A stretch of 64,000 nucleotides of DNA from Hygrocybe punicea (taxonomy: Eukaryota > Basidiomycota > Agaricomycetes > Agaricales > Hygrophoraceae). Under the pieces are notes generated by a model. The model saw nothing but the letters and a program-made list of their open reading frames with translations. It was not told the origin of the DNA and made no database searches. This document shows, one piece after another, positions 32,684 through 43,326 of this stretch. The stretch's first letter is position 1, and each line of letters opens with the position of its first letter. The position numbers were made by a program, and so were the translations under genes. The stretch covers positions 1,054,001 to 1,118,000 of the forward strand of contig OY744464.1 of the NCBI GenBank assembly GCA_963556145.1, given 5' to 3'.

Positions 32684-34268
32684 ATGCATCACTGCCTTAC
32701 CATTCAAGAAATTGTCCGACTCATCATTGCACAATGCGAGGACAATATATGCACCGTGCGAGCATTAGCGTGCACTTGCCGGACGTTTGAAAACCCAGCG
32801 CTCGATTCTTTGTGGTACAGGCAGACTTCTCTCGGCCCATTATTCAAGTTGATGCCATGGGAAGAAATTGTTGAGTACAAACCCCGACATATGTGGGCCT
32901 CTTACAGAACATTCACCACTTTAGTGAGTTATATCCATTGAATGATTTGTTTCGTGGTGTCATCTTCTGGCGTTTGAATAGATCCTTAAGCGTGAGCTGG
33001 TCGCTGAAGAGTGGGCTCGATTCGAATCATATGCTCGCCGAGTTAGAATCCTGTGTTGCCCGGGTGAAAGTTACAACTTGATCGATGGCAAGATGTACGA
33101 AGCCTTCGTCAACCATTTCCGAAATCGGCCTGCCTTTCCAAACTTATGCGACCTGGATTGCGAAGCCGGCGCAGAAGTTCATGGTTATATGGCACCGTTT
33201 CTGTCTCCGAAGCTCGCTTGTCTCAAATTCTGTCTTTCCTATGACAACGACAAGCCAAACCCAAGCCCCTATGTCATAACATCCATGAAGACCACTTGCC
33301 CATCCCTGAGAACACTGCGGATCATGTCCAACCGTAACGTTTGTCAGGATTTCATCGATGCCACCTCTCAGCTCATCGTCGGCCTTCGGAACCTTGAATG
33401 TGTTGAATGCGAGCTCCCTTTAACCCCTGCGGCAATCACCCATCTTTCCAATCACCCTACTCTTTCAACTATGTGGATTACAGATCCCAGTCACGCTCAT
33501 TCAATGATCAGGCCTATGGCTGGAGCCTCTTCCCCGTTTTCTCACCTCACCACCTTAGTTGTGAGCGATTTGGATACGCCATTAGTCGTCGAGCTCCTTC
33601 ACGTGTTGAAGCTTGTGTGTCTTAAGGATCTGCAGATAGACATTCCTTCGATTGCCACGTCAGGTCCTGATAATCCCGAACTGGCTCAACTCTTTGCGGC
33701 AGTGCAGGCCGCCTGCCGTCAATCGACCTTACAATCCCTAAGCATAACTCCAACACGGCGTTTCTCATCTTACATTTCATCGGCTGGCGTCATTAGGCCA
33801 CTTTTCTCCCTCACGAGCCTGACTTCACTTGGTATTGATACGATCTGCTACTACGATCTTGATGATGCGATCTGCAGGGAAATGGCACTCGCCTGGCCTC
33901 TGCTGGAAGTGTTCGAATTCAGGACCACGCCAGGATATGCCAGACCCAAAGTTACCCTTGAGGGTCTCGCCGCCATTCTGTCTGGTTGTATCCACTTGAA
34001 GGAAGTCATCTCGAATATATCTGTGTCGTTCGATGACACAAAGCGTATCAATCAGAGAGGCGACATTTCCAACGGATCGATCACCACCCTTCGTTTGGGA
34101 AACTTCCCCATTGACGATGATGTTGATGGAGTGGAGCTTGCTGAGGTTTTCGCCGTCCTCTGCCCAAATCTCATCTCATTACGGCCAGACCCGATGCGGC
34201 CAGCGTGGAACATCATATGCCGTCTCGTCGGAAGTCGGCGAGCGATTCGAGAAAGACATGTACAATGA
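32684..34268 (+). CDS. F-box/leucine-rich-repeat-like protein
   Basis: Exon 1 is 32684-32923, a 58-nt GT-AG intron follows (32924-32981), and exon 2 is 32982-34268. The total is about 508 aa. The N-terminus has a short F-box-like helix (LTIQEIVRLIIAQ, then VRALACTCRTFENPALDSLWY). The following ~400 aa contain irregular leucine-rich segments (CPSLRTLRIMS, LRNLECVECELPL, LTTLVVSDLDTPLV, LTSLTSLGIDTI), as in agaricomycete F-box proteins. Such proteins act as substrate adaptors of SCF ubiquitin ligases. The splice join (TTL-ILKREL) keeps the frame. The F-box is short, so the label rests on the overall pattern. Confidence 0.75.
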
Positions 34269-35030
34269 AGTTGGTTTATCTCTCCCTGTTTTTGTTTTTC
34301 TTCCTTTTTTTTTCTACATGACCGTGGTCTTATTCAAAGTGTGTCAGAATGTTCTTGCTTGTCCTGACTACACCGAGGCCCACGATTATCTCGACGTATT
34401 TTTGCTCCACGACGTTATGCACTTGAGTGGGGGGATCACTTGCTGAGGCGATAAAAATTGCTATTGGAATGTATATAGGATGACCATGAGGTCCATGATT
34501 CAACGGTCATCTAGGTAAAGTCCCAGTTCTCTAATTTTACAGCTTTCTTGTGTGCGAAAAGGTGTAGGTGACGGTTGGTTTCGAAGTAGAATCTGTGTAA
34601 CGAAACGAACCACTTGCATGGGGTAACAAAGAATGTAGATGTCCTCTGGGGATTGACGCCTGGTCAACAACATACTGCGGCCTGAATCTCATCTGAAGTG
34701 AACGTGGCCGTCCAGGCATGGGTGCCGCTGATACTGTTACTGGCGGGTTACTAACAACTTTCTTGTGAACCTAACAACTTTCGAGATGAGGGTACCAAAG
34801 ATGTTCGATATGATGGTATATCGCAACACACACCTGCAACCCCTCAAATATCCTTGTTCACCGTTCAGACTAGATCTAGATAGTAAATGGTGCACTGCCA
34901 ATTGCAACTGATCGTGATCTGGGGGGGGCAATCTTGAAAATGTACGAGAGCAGAATGGAACTCGGCAGAGATTTTTCTTTGACACGACACACTTGCCAAA
35001 TGTTTCGATTTGAGCCGGTTATTCAAGAGG
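34269..35030. other. Intergenic region
   Basis: No gene supported. A G run lies at about 34921-34928. Confidence 0.4.
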
Positions 35031-35225
35031 CTAATGAAGCTCCTCGCAAAACCCAGTACAGAAATGGTAGCAAAAATACGCGGGAACCGAAATAGGGAAA
35101 AGCCCTAAGAAGAGCACTGCTTGCCAACATTTCATTTCATTCGTTTCCCCCGGGGCCTCACGGGCCTCACCAGGAGTAGTCGTAGTAGTCCTGTCTGAAT
35201 CTCGTGTGTTGGCGTTCATTGCCAT
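35031..35225 (-). CDS. Small hypothetical membrane protein (tentative)
   Basis: 64 codons. An N-terminal Thr/Arg/Glu-rich part is followed by one hydrophobic segment (AVLFLGLFPISVPAYFCYHF) and a Cys-containing tail. It is open from an ATG at 35225. There is no homology I recognise, and the short length means it could be chance. Confidence 0.25.
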   Translation of the reverse strand: MAMNANTRDSDRTTTTTPGEAREAPGETNEMKCWQAVLFLGLFPISVPAYFCYHFCTGFCEELH

Positions 35226-35568
35226 GGTGGCAGGAGGATCTGGAGTGTATCACACGGGTGTTGTGATGTGAGCTTTCATTTGTACAAGGTGAGAGTAAAG
35301 GAGGACCATACAGTGGACTACATGATCTCCAGTGACATAAGTGTATGAATTACCGCCAGATGAAGTTGAGCAATGCGTGGTTTGCCCACGTGTAGCTGGA
35401 ACGCGACACTGCATTAATAGCTGTTTTTTTTTTGGCATATGAAAAATGTGTATGATTTACCTTCGCTGTATTTTGGCGGTGATTGGCCCTCTGTTCATCA
35501 AAATGGTGCCAGTGAGCACTTGGCACATCTCACTCTGTCAGATTGGCCTTTAGCAAATCGACTCACCA

Positions 35569-36284
35569 GCAGCGTCACCTGGGGAAAAAGTCGGATCTGG
35601 GACAAAACTTGTACAAAATCCCGGATTTTCTGGTTCACACATGACGGCCCACTGAATGTCATCCGGAATTAACGGTGACGAGGAGGAGGAGGACGAGGCT
35701 GAAAGTGGCTGGGCGAAGGCTGGGAGGTTGAGTTGCGCGGAGGTGGCAGATTGAAACTGATGGCTGTGTGTCAGATGCTGCTGTTGCTGTCAATTAAAAG
35801 GGTGGCTTACGGTATATCCGTCGAAGAATAACTGTAAGCGCCTGTTGAGCTCGAGGATGGTTGACTTCATATCCGCAGAGCCCGTCGGCTCCCGCTCGTT
35901 GTGGACCCGGGACATTGAGAAGTAGTTTGTGGCGACATCAAGAATATCTCGGATCAATCTAGTTGGTAGTATATCGGTGAAAAATATTGTTATGAGTTCG
36001 GAACAGTTTGTACATACACCTCGAATGACTTGATTGCGGGTTCGTACAGAGTAACGTCCTGATCAACAAGGCCAACGCTGACAGCTTCCAGAAACGACTT
36101 GACTTTTGTCTTCAGATACTGTCGCAACAAATAAGCATTTGGGGTTGCGTAGAAGAATGGACTTATGTACCTTCAACGCCCGAGTATCACTGGCATGTGT
36201 ATTCTGTTCCAGCAACTTGACCACATCTTCGACACTTTTGAGGACGGTCCAGCACGCTGAGAGGGCAGCCACGGATTCTGTCAT
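35569..36284 (-). CDS. Hypothetical helical protein, four exons
   Basis: Exons: 36284-36171, 36118-36018, 35958-35811 and 35756 to about 35569, joined by GT-AG introns with the frame preserved. The first three exons give amphipathic helices (SACWTVLKSVEDVVKLLEQ, LKTKVKSFLEAVSVGL, IRDILDVATNYFSM, KSTILELNRRLQLFFDGY). Exon 4 is Ser/Pro-rich. The 3' end is not settled. I do not recognise the family; an all-helical bundle is the most that can be said. It lies divergent from MDM35. Confidence 0.55.
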
Positions 36285-36603
36285 CTTGCAAGTTGAAGGT
36301 CGGATAGGATATCTGGATTAGTAAGCCAAGGTTTTGCTGTACGCCGCGGCGGCACAGCCGTTGAACGTTGAACTACTATGCAAGGCATGTGGTTGATAAA
36401 AAAAAGGGTGAGGAATCAGGATGGTTGACACACTCTGGACATGCTGCCACGACGTCCGTTGGTGGTAGGTGAACCCTTGGTAACTTCATTGCGAAGAGCC
36501 ATCAACGATAGTAAAAACCCCATGAAGTGTGCCCTTGGACGTAACCCCGGACGGAGGTTAAAGAGGAAATACGGAGTGCCGTGCCCGGAACAATCCGATC
36601 GTC

Positions 36604-36929
36604 ATGGCACAAAGCTTGTCTGCGCAATGCACACCACTCAAGCACGAATACGATTCCTGCTTCAACGCCTGGTTTGAAGGTTACCTCGAACCAGCTATCG
36701 CCGCATCAGCAACTTCTGAACAACGTGCCGCGTACTCTAAACAGAAAGCGGCAGAGTTCGAAAAGAGTTGTGGTAGAGCCTGGCAGAAATATCGCGATTG
36801 CGTACAGGTGTGTGCCATTTGCTTCCAGATCTTTCGTTGTATATAGTTATCACGCCATAGAGAGCAGTGAAAGAAAAAGGACTAGAAATTTTGCTTGAGC
36901 AAGCCAGGGAAGAAAATCCCCATCGCTAG
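36604..36929 (+). CDS. MDM35: Mdm35/TRIAP1-like mitochondrial intermembrane-space protein
   Basis: Exon 1 is 36604-36807, a GT-AG intron spans 36808-36860, and exon 2 is 36861-36929, giving 90 aa. It shows the twin CX9C layout of the family: CTPLKHEYDSC, then FNAWF, then CGRAWQKYRDC, and a helical Lys/Glu-rich tail (RAVKEKGLEILLEQ). Mdm35 folds through the Mia40 oxidation pathway and partners Ups1/PRELI proteins in moving phosphatidic acid between mitochondrial membranes. Length and cysteine spacing fit well. The ATG at 36604 is the natural start, with no upstream ATG in frame nearby. Confidence 0.92.
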
Positions 36930-36944
36930 GGTCTAGCACGAGTA

Positions 36945-37075
36945 CATGAAACCCGGGTACACCTGCGGGTCAGGTCAGGGTCGGGTTAAACGGGTACGGG
37001 TGAGGACGGGTGGGGAATGGGTAGGAGGAACATGCTGTACCCAGGAATACCCGGGTATACGTACCTCTGGTCATC
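36945..37075. repeat. GGGTA/GGGT-rich degenerate repeat
   Basis: Many GGGTAC, GGGT and GGGG units on one strand, then their complement (CCCGGGTATAC), directly downstream of MDM35. It has potential for G-quadruplex or hairpin formation. Confidence 0.5.
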
Positions 37076-38689
37076 ACTTCTACGCCGATTCATTATTGTC
37101 TTCTCAATTTGTCATTTGGACCCATCCCGTTTCCGATGTTGGACCTGATCCCTAAGGCCCCAAGGCGCCGTTACTGCATCCATGCTTCGTTGCCAATTCA
37201 GTTCTTTGGCCATAGAGCCGCACCCTAGAATCTATTTCGAGGACGACAAATAGAGAGAAGTCCGAATCTTTCACCTCCATTCCATTGAAGCCGTCGAACT
37301 CGGATGACTTTTGTCTCTTTGCTACACGAGAAGCTCACGCGAGTGAAAAGTAAGTCCTTTGATATTTGCTGTGAAAAACTAAATTTAGAATCTTCAATTG
37401 AGGATGCATGTTCTCTCGGCGTCCACGAGATGGACGGTTGCTCACCGAGTCCAAGCCCTTCCCCTTGCCGTGACAATTTTCTTGTCACTGAATTCCTTGG
37501 CCCAGTTGCTCGCCTAATGCTAGCTCGGATTCCTCCACATCTTTGCCATTTTCCATTCCAGTTCTCTGTTTTTACCACCTTATATCGGTGTTTGGTAAGT
37601 GTTCTTCCTGTCATTATCTCCCATTTTACCACTTCAGCTTGGATGGGAGGAGTTCCTCCACTGTTTTGCACACTGCGACGGCACCGTCGGAGTTATGTGT
37701 CGCAGAACAGGTTGTGCCGACAGGTTGACGACAAGCACGAAGGCTTCCATGTATATCCTCCACACCTGAGAAACTACTATGTGTTTGATTGGTTGTTTGA
37801 AGCTCGAGGCATTTAGCTGGAGGATCAGCCCCACTGGTGCACGCGAGCGGACATTCTCATAGCAGGAATACTTGACTAAAACTGTTGTGACCTTATCTGT
37901 GATGGCGTAACCTGTGCACAAACAGCCCCCTGCCAAATGCCAACCCTATAAGGTCCCAGCTTTTTCCTCCCACCTTTCCATTTTCCTGCCATTTTCCTGC
38001 CTCTATTTCCTATGTAATGGCTGTTTCTACAGTGTCTTGATTGGTTCATTGGCTCACTTGATCCCAACAATTGCTGTACCCTGTTGCTTGTTTGATTTGT
38101 TCTTCCTCACCATTGACCTTTGGTGTTCACAACATTTCATTCTCTTGTACATCCAGGTCTGACCTGTCATAATCATGTTAATTCTAAGCTGGGCATCTTC
38201 TTCTACCTTTCTGACTGTCATCTACCATCTCTCTCTGGGCATCAGGAGTTTGAGGAGGGTCTGACATAGGTAGATCTAGCTAGATCTGCATCAGGAAATT
38301 GGGGAGGTGCTGGTATATCCAGGTGGAGTTGATAATTGATAAGCAGACTTGCAGCCATTTGCAATGTCTTATCTAGCCCAATAAATGCATTCAAGTACAA
38401 TACAATGATGGTGATGGTTGGATCATTTGCACTCAGATTTGTGAAAATTGATTGCTGTATATAAGGAGCTACCATATACTCCTAATTATTCCCATTTTTT
38501 CCAAGTCTCATAGAAGCTTGGCCATACAATATAAGCCATTCTGATAAACATTTAATTATTCCTGTGAAATGCCATTTCTTCAGTCTTATAGAATCTTGGC
38601 CACAATTATAAGCCATTCTGATAAACATTTAATTATTCCTGTGAAATACCATTTTTTCACTGACACAATCAAGCATTGGTACAGTTCCC
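37076..38689. other. Intergenic region with repeat remnants
   Basis: No gene supported. A direct repeat AGCCATTCTGATAAACATTT (about 38530 and 38608) borders the Plavaka remnant. Other open frames on both strands overlap and lack recognisable features. Confidence 0.4.
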
Positions 38690-39804
38690 AAATGACCCTG
38701 TGGGAAGGTCTGGATTTCATCATGCGAGAGTGGAATGGAACATCAATTGAAATAGGTGTCCATTTCCATCTGGCGTCTTCGTCTAACCACTCAGGTTCAT
38801 TTTTGTCTGAGCCACGTTTCGCCAGCGTCTTGTTGATTTCAGACCATTTGGTCTTTTGGATGTCATCCAGCTTGAAATTGGGGTCACCAATACTACCAAT
38901 AAGTTCTTTGAAGATTTCTTGTGATTTTTGCCCGCCGTGGTTCCAATACCAATCCCCTAAGCGAAATGAATTTTGGTTTGGATAAGGAAAACATGGGGAT
39001 TTGTCCTGTTCTCTGGGGAAATTTGGGGTTTCAGACAGATCTTGTAGTGTAACGTTTTCCTCCAGGTCATGGGATGGGCACTCTGTGGAATAATAACACC
39101 TGGAAAGCCCAAATTTATTTTGGGACGTCCAGAAGAATTGAAGGATTCGTGATCAGACCAATCGGTCAGGGATGGGAACTGGAAGGACCATTGAGGATAT
39201 AGGTGGGGCTTGAGATGGAGATAGAGTAGTTTGTGGATTATAGAAAATGTGGGAACCATGACGCATACCAATTATCGTTGGAAGTGGTGGTAGTGGTTGA
39301 GGCAAAATGTCTTGAAAGCATTTTGGTGTCTGATGATTGAGCCTTCAAGGTTGGCACAGATAGATCATTGTCATCTATGGTAGGCTACACATTTTCATTT
39401 TAGTAACAGACCACACAATCAATTCATAGACATACCACATTGGCATGCTGAACAGGATCACATTCCCCACCCTGAAAAATTTGCTTTAGGGTCTGACACT
39501 GGTCCTGACAGGAATGAGAACATACCATCTCTGCATTGGGGATGATCAGGTTATTATTATTGGAATGAGCATTGGCAGCAACTTCTGGCTGGACTTCTGA
39601 TCTGTTCAAGTCAAACCGAAATTTCTTCCTCATCTCCCACAGTTCCTTGGCTTTCTCCAAAGCTCCATGTAAACATTTTTTGCTGGCTTTGCAAGTACAT
39701 TTATGCATATGGAGTGGACCAGGGCCTGTAAAAGACCTCCTACAACTGCACAAATATGCACTTGATTCTTCCATGGGGGAAAATTGGATGAAAATGAAGA
39801 ACAT
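38690..39804 (-). pseudogene. Plavaka-type transposase, N-terminal remnants
   Basis: Minus strand. The N-terminal zinc-finger segment (39804-39424) has C-S-C-R-R-S-F-T-G-P-G-P, KCTCKASKKCLHGALEKAKELW and further Cys/His. About 700 bp on (about 38690-38995) comes FRLGDWYWNHGGQKSQEIF, then DIQKTKWSEINKTL and TPISIDVPFHSRM, a segment I recall from Plavaka transposases (CACTA-related, common in mushrooms). Stops and frame changes separate the pieces and the catalytic part is missing, so it is a dead fragment. Confidence 0.7.
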
Positions 39805-39869
39805 AAGTAAGATCTATTTGGAGATCTCCAAGATCGGCTCATATTAAAGGCCATTCTGGCAGGGATAGT

Positions 39870-40341
39870 ATGTTGACAATGCCAGTGGAGACAAGAAAAT
39901 CTACCAAATTGAAGGCTGGTGGTCATCCATTGCCTCAGTCAACCCATCCATATGGATGTCCAACTACCAAGGAGATTGAGGGCATGACCTGTGAGTGTTT
40001 TGTTATACTATTATCTATGTTAAAGTTAACAATTCAAACATACATTAGCATGCAGCAAGTGCAGCGATAACAAGATGTTGCAAACACTCATAAAAGACCT
40101 CAAAGCTACTCTTTCTCAAGTCAGAAGTGAACTTGCACAAATAGAAAATGAGATCATGGAACTCATTCATGATGTTTGGCGCTATCAGGGATTATGGATG
40201 AATGAGTGTCATGCTGTGGAGATGTTGAACTGTCATTGTCCAGAGGATGAAGGGGTTGAAGGGCTTTCTCAAGCTCAAGACTGGGAGAGCTCTTCACCAT
40301 ACCATTGTACTTTGAACAAACTTGCCAGATCTTCTATCTGA
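39870..40341 (+). CDS. Small two-exon coiled-coil protein
   Basis: Exon 1 is 39870-39990, the intron 39991-40048 (GTGAGT...TTAG), and exon 2 is 40049-40341, giving 137 aa in frame. After a basic N-terminus (RKSTKLKAGGHPLP) it has C-S-K-C and then a long heptad-like helix (LIKDLKATLSQVRSELAQIENEI). I do not recognise it. It is divergent from the Plavaka zinc-finger ORF, with less than 100 bp between them, so a link to that transposon is possible but unproven. Confidence 0.45.
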
Positions 40342-41694
40342 AGAATGAATAGGTTAATAGTAAATTGATTCTTAGTTGCAATTTATCTCTGTGTTGATGC
40401 TGTGAAAATGATCAGAAAGCTACATGCATAATATGAAAGTGACACCAACATCTAGCTATTGATTTGTCAGTCCATTCATAATTCAAACCACAGTTGGCTA
40501 TGGCAAATAAATGTACAGTTTAGCAGTGTAAGGGATTGTCCATATGAATATGACATACCATTTACAGCTGTGTAAGGGCTTTGGTGGCCAGTGAACTTGT
40601 TGCAAAGATTAGTAACTGGAATGTTCACTCTGAAATTAGCTTTGGTAACTGACTTCAATGTATGCTTGATTGGTGGTCTTGGCATGAAAATTCATACAAG
40701 AACAAGGCCAAGGCAAATACATATATTTGCAAGTAGTTGTATTGAGTCAAAAGCAGGTACAATCGTGATTCTATCAAGGGCAGCTCATACCAAACTCATG
40801 CCAAAGGGATTGGTGGGTAAAATGAACTACATAAACTCATTGTCCCTCCTCCCAAAACTCAACCTTGTATAAGAATTCATCCAGGAATGCAAATGATAGC
40901 TTTGCCACCTCATGTTGAGGTAAGTGTAGCAAAATGGCTTGTCTGTCTGCACTCTCAGCCATTCATGGTTGGTTATTTGACCACTCGCCTAAGGACTCAG
41001 GATGTGTATTAGATAAAGGAGTGAAAAATGGGGCCTGGGCCACCAATCCCTGACTGAGAGCTGCATTAAAGAATGAAAGACAGGATCTGAAGTCAGGAAA
41101 TGCTGTGCCTTACTCCAAAAACCTTCAGAGACAGGATGTCAAGTGAGGTGGAGGCAAATTATGTACTGATGAAATGATGAAGAGACCAGTAAATGTCTGG
41201 TTCCACTGTGAATATTTGGATATGGTGGGGAAGAAAAAGCCAACAAAGTCAAATAGTATGCAAATAACCTCAGATGCTTCAGGAGTTGCTGTGATAACAC
41301 AAAGTCACAGCTTCATGACTTAGATCGCACATCACATCATGTGCCATTGTATACATACATAACTCAGCTGCAGCCTTCTGCTTCTTTCATGCCCACCCAC
41401 TTGCATCCGATGTGGATGTCAGGGGTGAAAGGTTGTCACTGTTGACTTGCACATGATGAGTGCTTGCAGTTTGTAACCCAGTGACAACACCTAACTATTT
41501 ACAGCCTGTAGCTTGACCTGTGCCTGTACCTGTGCCTGCATGACAATGACAATGACAATGACAATGACAATGACAATGACAATGACAATGACAACAATGG
41601 TCACCTGGATGGTGACCCAGATGGCAGGAAAACCAGGTGAGTTTTCCTGCTCCTAACTTTATTCTTATTCATTAATTCTTTACTATCCTACTCT
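40342..41694. other. Intergenic region, repeat-derived
   Basis: No gene seen. It holds the TGACAA microsatellite (41541-41594). Confidence 0.4.
41541..41594. repeat. TGACAA microsatellite
   Basis: Nine perfect TGACAA units. Confidence 0.9.
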
Positions 41695-41702
41695 ACCTGG
41701 GC

Positions 41703-41754
41703 TAGTGTTGCCTCAACTCAGCTTTTCCTGACCAGCTGAGTTGAGGCAACACTA
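41703..41754. mobile_element. hAT-type MITE h2, 52 bp
   Basis: Runs TAGTGTTGCCTCAACTCAGC to GCTGAGTTGAGGCAACACTA, almost a perfect palindrome. The 8-bp duplication ACCTGGGC is at 41695-41702 and 41755-41762. It has the same termini as h1, h3 and h4, and the first ~20 bp match h4. Confidence 0.93.
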
Positions 41755-42121
41755 ACCTGGGCTTCCCCTCAATGAAGTTGACAAACCAGGCAAGAACCCC
41801 AGTCTCCAGGTGCGTCTCCATCCCCTCCTCATTGTTTGCTGACTGAGGCTTGCATACCCCTTTCTTTTTCTTTGTCACAGTTGTCATCTTTAGTTGGTGT
41901 TCTTCCTTATTGCCATTCCCCCTGCATTTGTTCTTCATCCTCCTTGTCATTAAAATTGGCACTCTCAACCTATGCCCTTATGTTTCCGATTTCAATTGTG
42001 CTGATGCGTGGGATGTCATTTTCAATTTCTTTCTTGTGTTCCTGTAAAGCAACATAAGTAGTGAAAAGGTAAAACTTACATTTGAGCATTGGTTGTGCTT
42101 CTAAGTTGAAATAGGTTACTT

Positions 42122-42122
<1 letters not shown>

Positions 42123-42161
<39 letters not shown>
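42123..42161. repeat. AC/CA microsatellite
   Basis: About 19 AC units. Confidence 0.95.
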
Positions 42162-42162
<1 letters not shown>

Positions 42163-42432
42163 CCTACCCATGCTTAAATTAGTGGATTGGCCTCATTTAT
42201 GCATGGCGTGCTTATTGCACTTTTGAGCTTATTGCACTTTTTGAGCTTATATAAAGTACAGAAAGATCGCTGATTCTAACCAAGATGAAAGGAGAACATG
42301 TGACATGGTAAACAAGTTTCTTACCTGCCACATTTCAGGATCATCTGACAAAAGGCAGAAAACATTAGTTAAGTGGTCTTGACATAGTTATTAGAGAACT
42401 AATGTCTCCAAAATGTTTCAAGTCTGGCAAGG

Positions 42433-42942
42433 ATGTCACACACTTCCTGGACTGAGTCTGCATCAATGGGTGCCTATCACTGGGATGACTGGGAGGGAGT
42501 GGGAGAGAATTCAGAAAATGTCCTAGTGGTCACCCAGGATATTTGGGAGAGACACTGGCTCATAGAACATGTTAAATCATATTATGGACCACAACTTCCA
42601 GGATCAGGTGATTGTGATATTTGGCATTCATGGGTGTGGGTACTACTAGTATAAACTTCATATCTCCCATTGACTCACACATATCCTTTCCACAGGCTGG
42701 CAACAAATGCAATATCATTCCAACAATTTTCTGAAGAATGTGTGAGATGAACTCACACATTGGAATCCATTCTGCTTTCACTTGGGACACTATTATAGGC
42801 TCAGTTTATATGGAAGCTCTCTCACTTGCTGAGGTTAAACAACTATTGCATGGCATCCCCGGCGTCAAGTGGCATTACTGCATCAATTTCATTGTTTTGG
42901 GCAACCACATTGTCCTTCTTAGGATGTCGGGTCTTCCAACGT
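42433..42942 (+). pseudogene. SPT5-like gene, N-terminal and NGN part
   Basis: Reads LIEHVKSYYGPQLPGSGDCDIW, then an interrupted stretch, then an NGN-like core: IHSAFTWDTIIGSVYMEALSLAEVKQLLHGIPGV, continuing LGNHIVLLRMSGLPT. This corresponds to the NGN domain and entry to the KOW domains of SPT5, the elongation factor that travels with RNA polymerase II. Element D interrupts it at 42943. The second part is at 47037-48390. Removing D and one ACGT keeps the frame (GLPT-SILVGSW). Such SPT5-like copies are, as I recall, numerous in mushrooms. A stop at about 48286 argues for a pseudogene. Confidence 0.75.
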
Positions 42943-43177
42943 TGTGGTGAACGCGGCCTGGGTAGGCGCGGATTCGTGTTTGCGAGTACTGTCAATGGGA
43001 TAGAAACCCAAAACTCTTCTTATTTGTAACTATGTACACAAGCCACTATATAGGTACTGTATAGTATCTATAAATGGAATGTGGTGAAGAAATGGTGAAG
43101 TGAGATTGTAAAGAAGATAAGAACTGTAACAATAGAAAATAAGAGAATACGCATGCAGAGAGATATCAATCTTTACA
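42943..43177 (-). repeat. 3' LTR of element D
   Basis: 235 bp, TGTGGTGAAC...ATCTTTACA on the plus strand. TSD ACGT is on its left. Confidence 0.92.
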
Positions 43178-43326
43178 TCCACTAGGGACACTAATAGAGA
43201 CTGTCCTCAGTCTCATGCAAGGCAAGGAATAAGGAAACACATGGGAAAAAGTGGGGAGGGAGGGAAGGGACAACACATAACAGAGCAAAGAAAAAGAAAG
43301 AAAGAAAGAGAGAAAAAAAAATCCAA

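Noticed and set aside
41541..41594. CRISPR-like array
   Set aside because: A simple 6-bp microsatellite without spacers. No cas genes, and the organism is a fungus.
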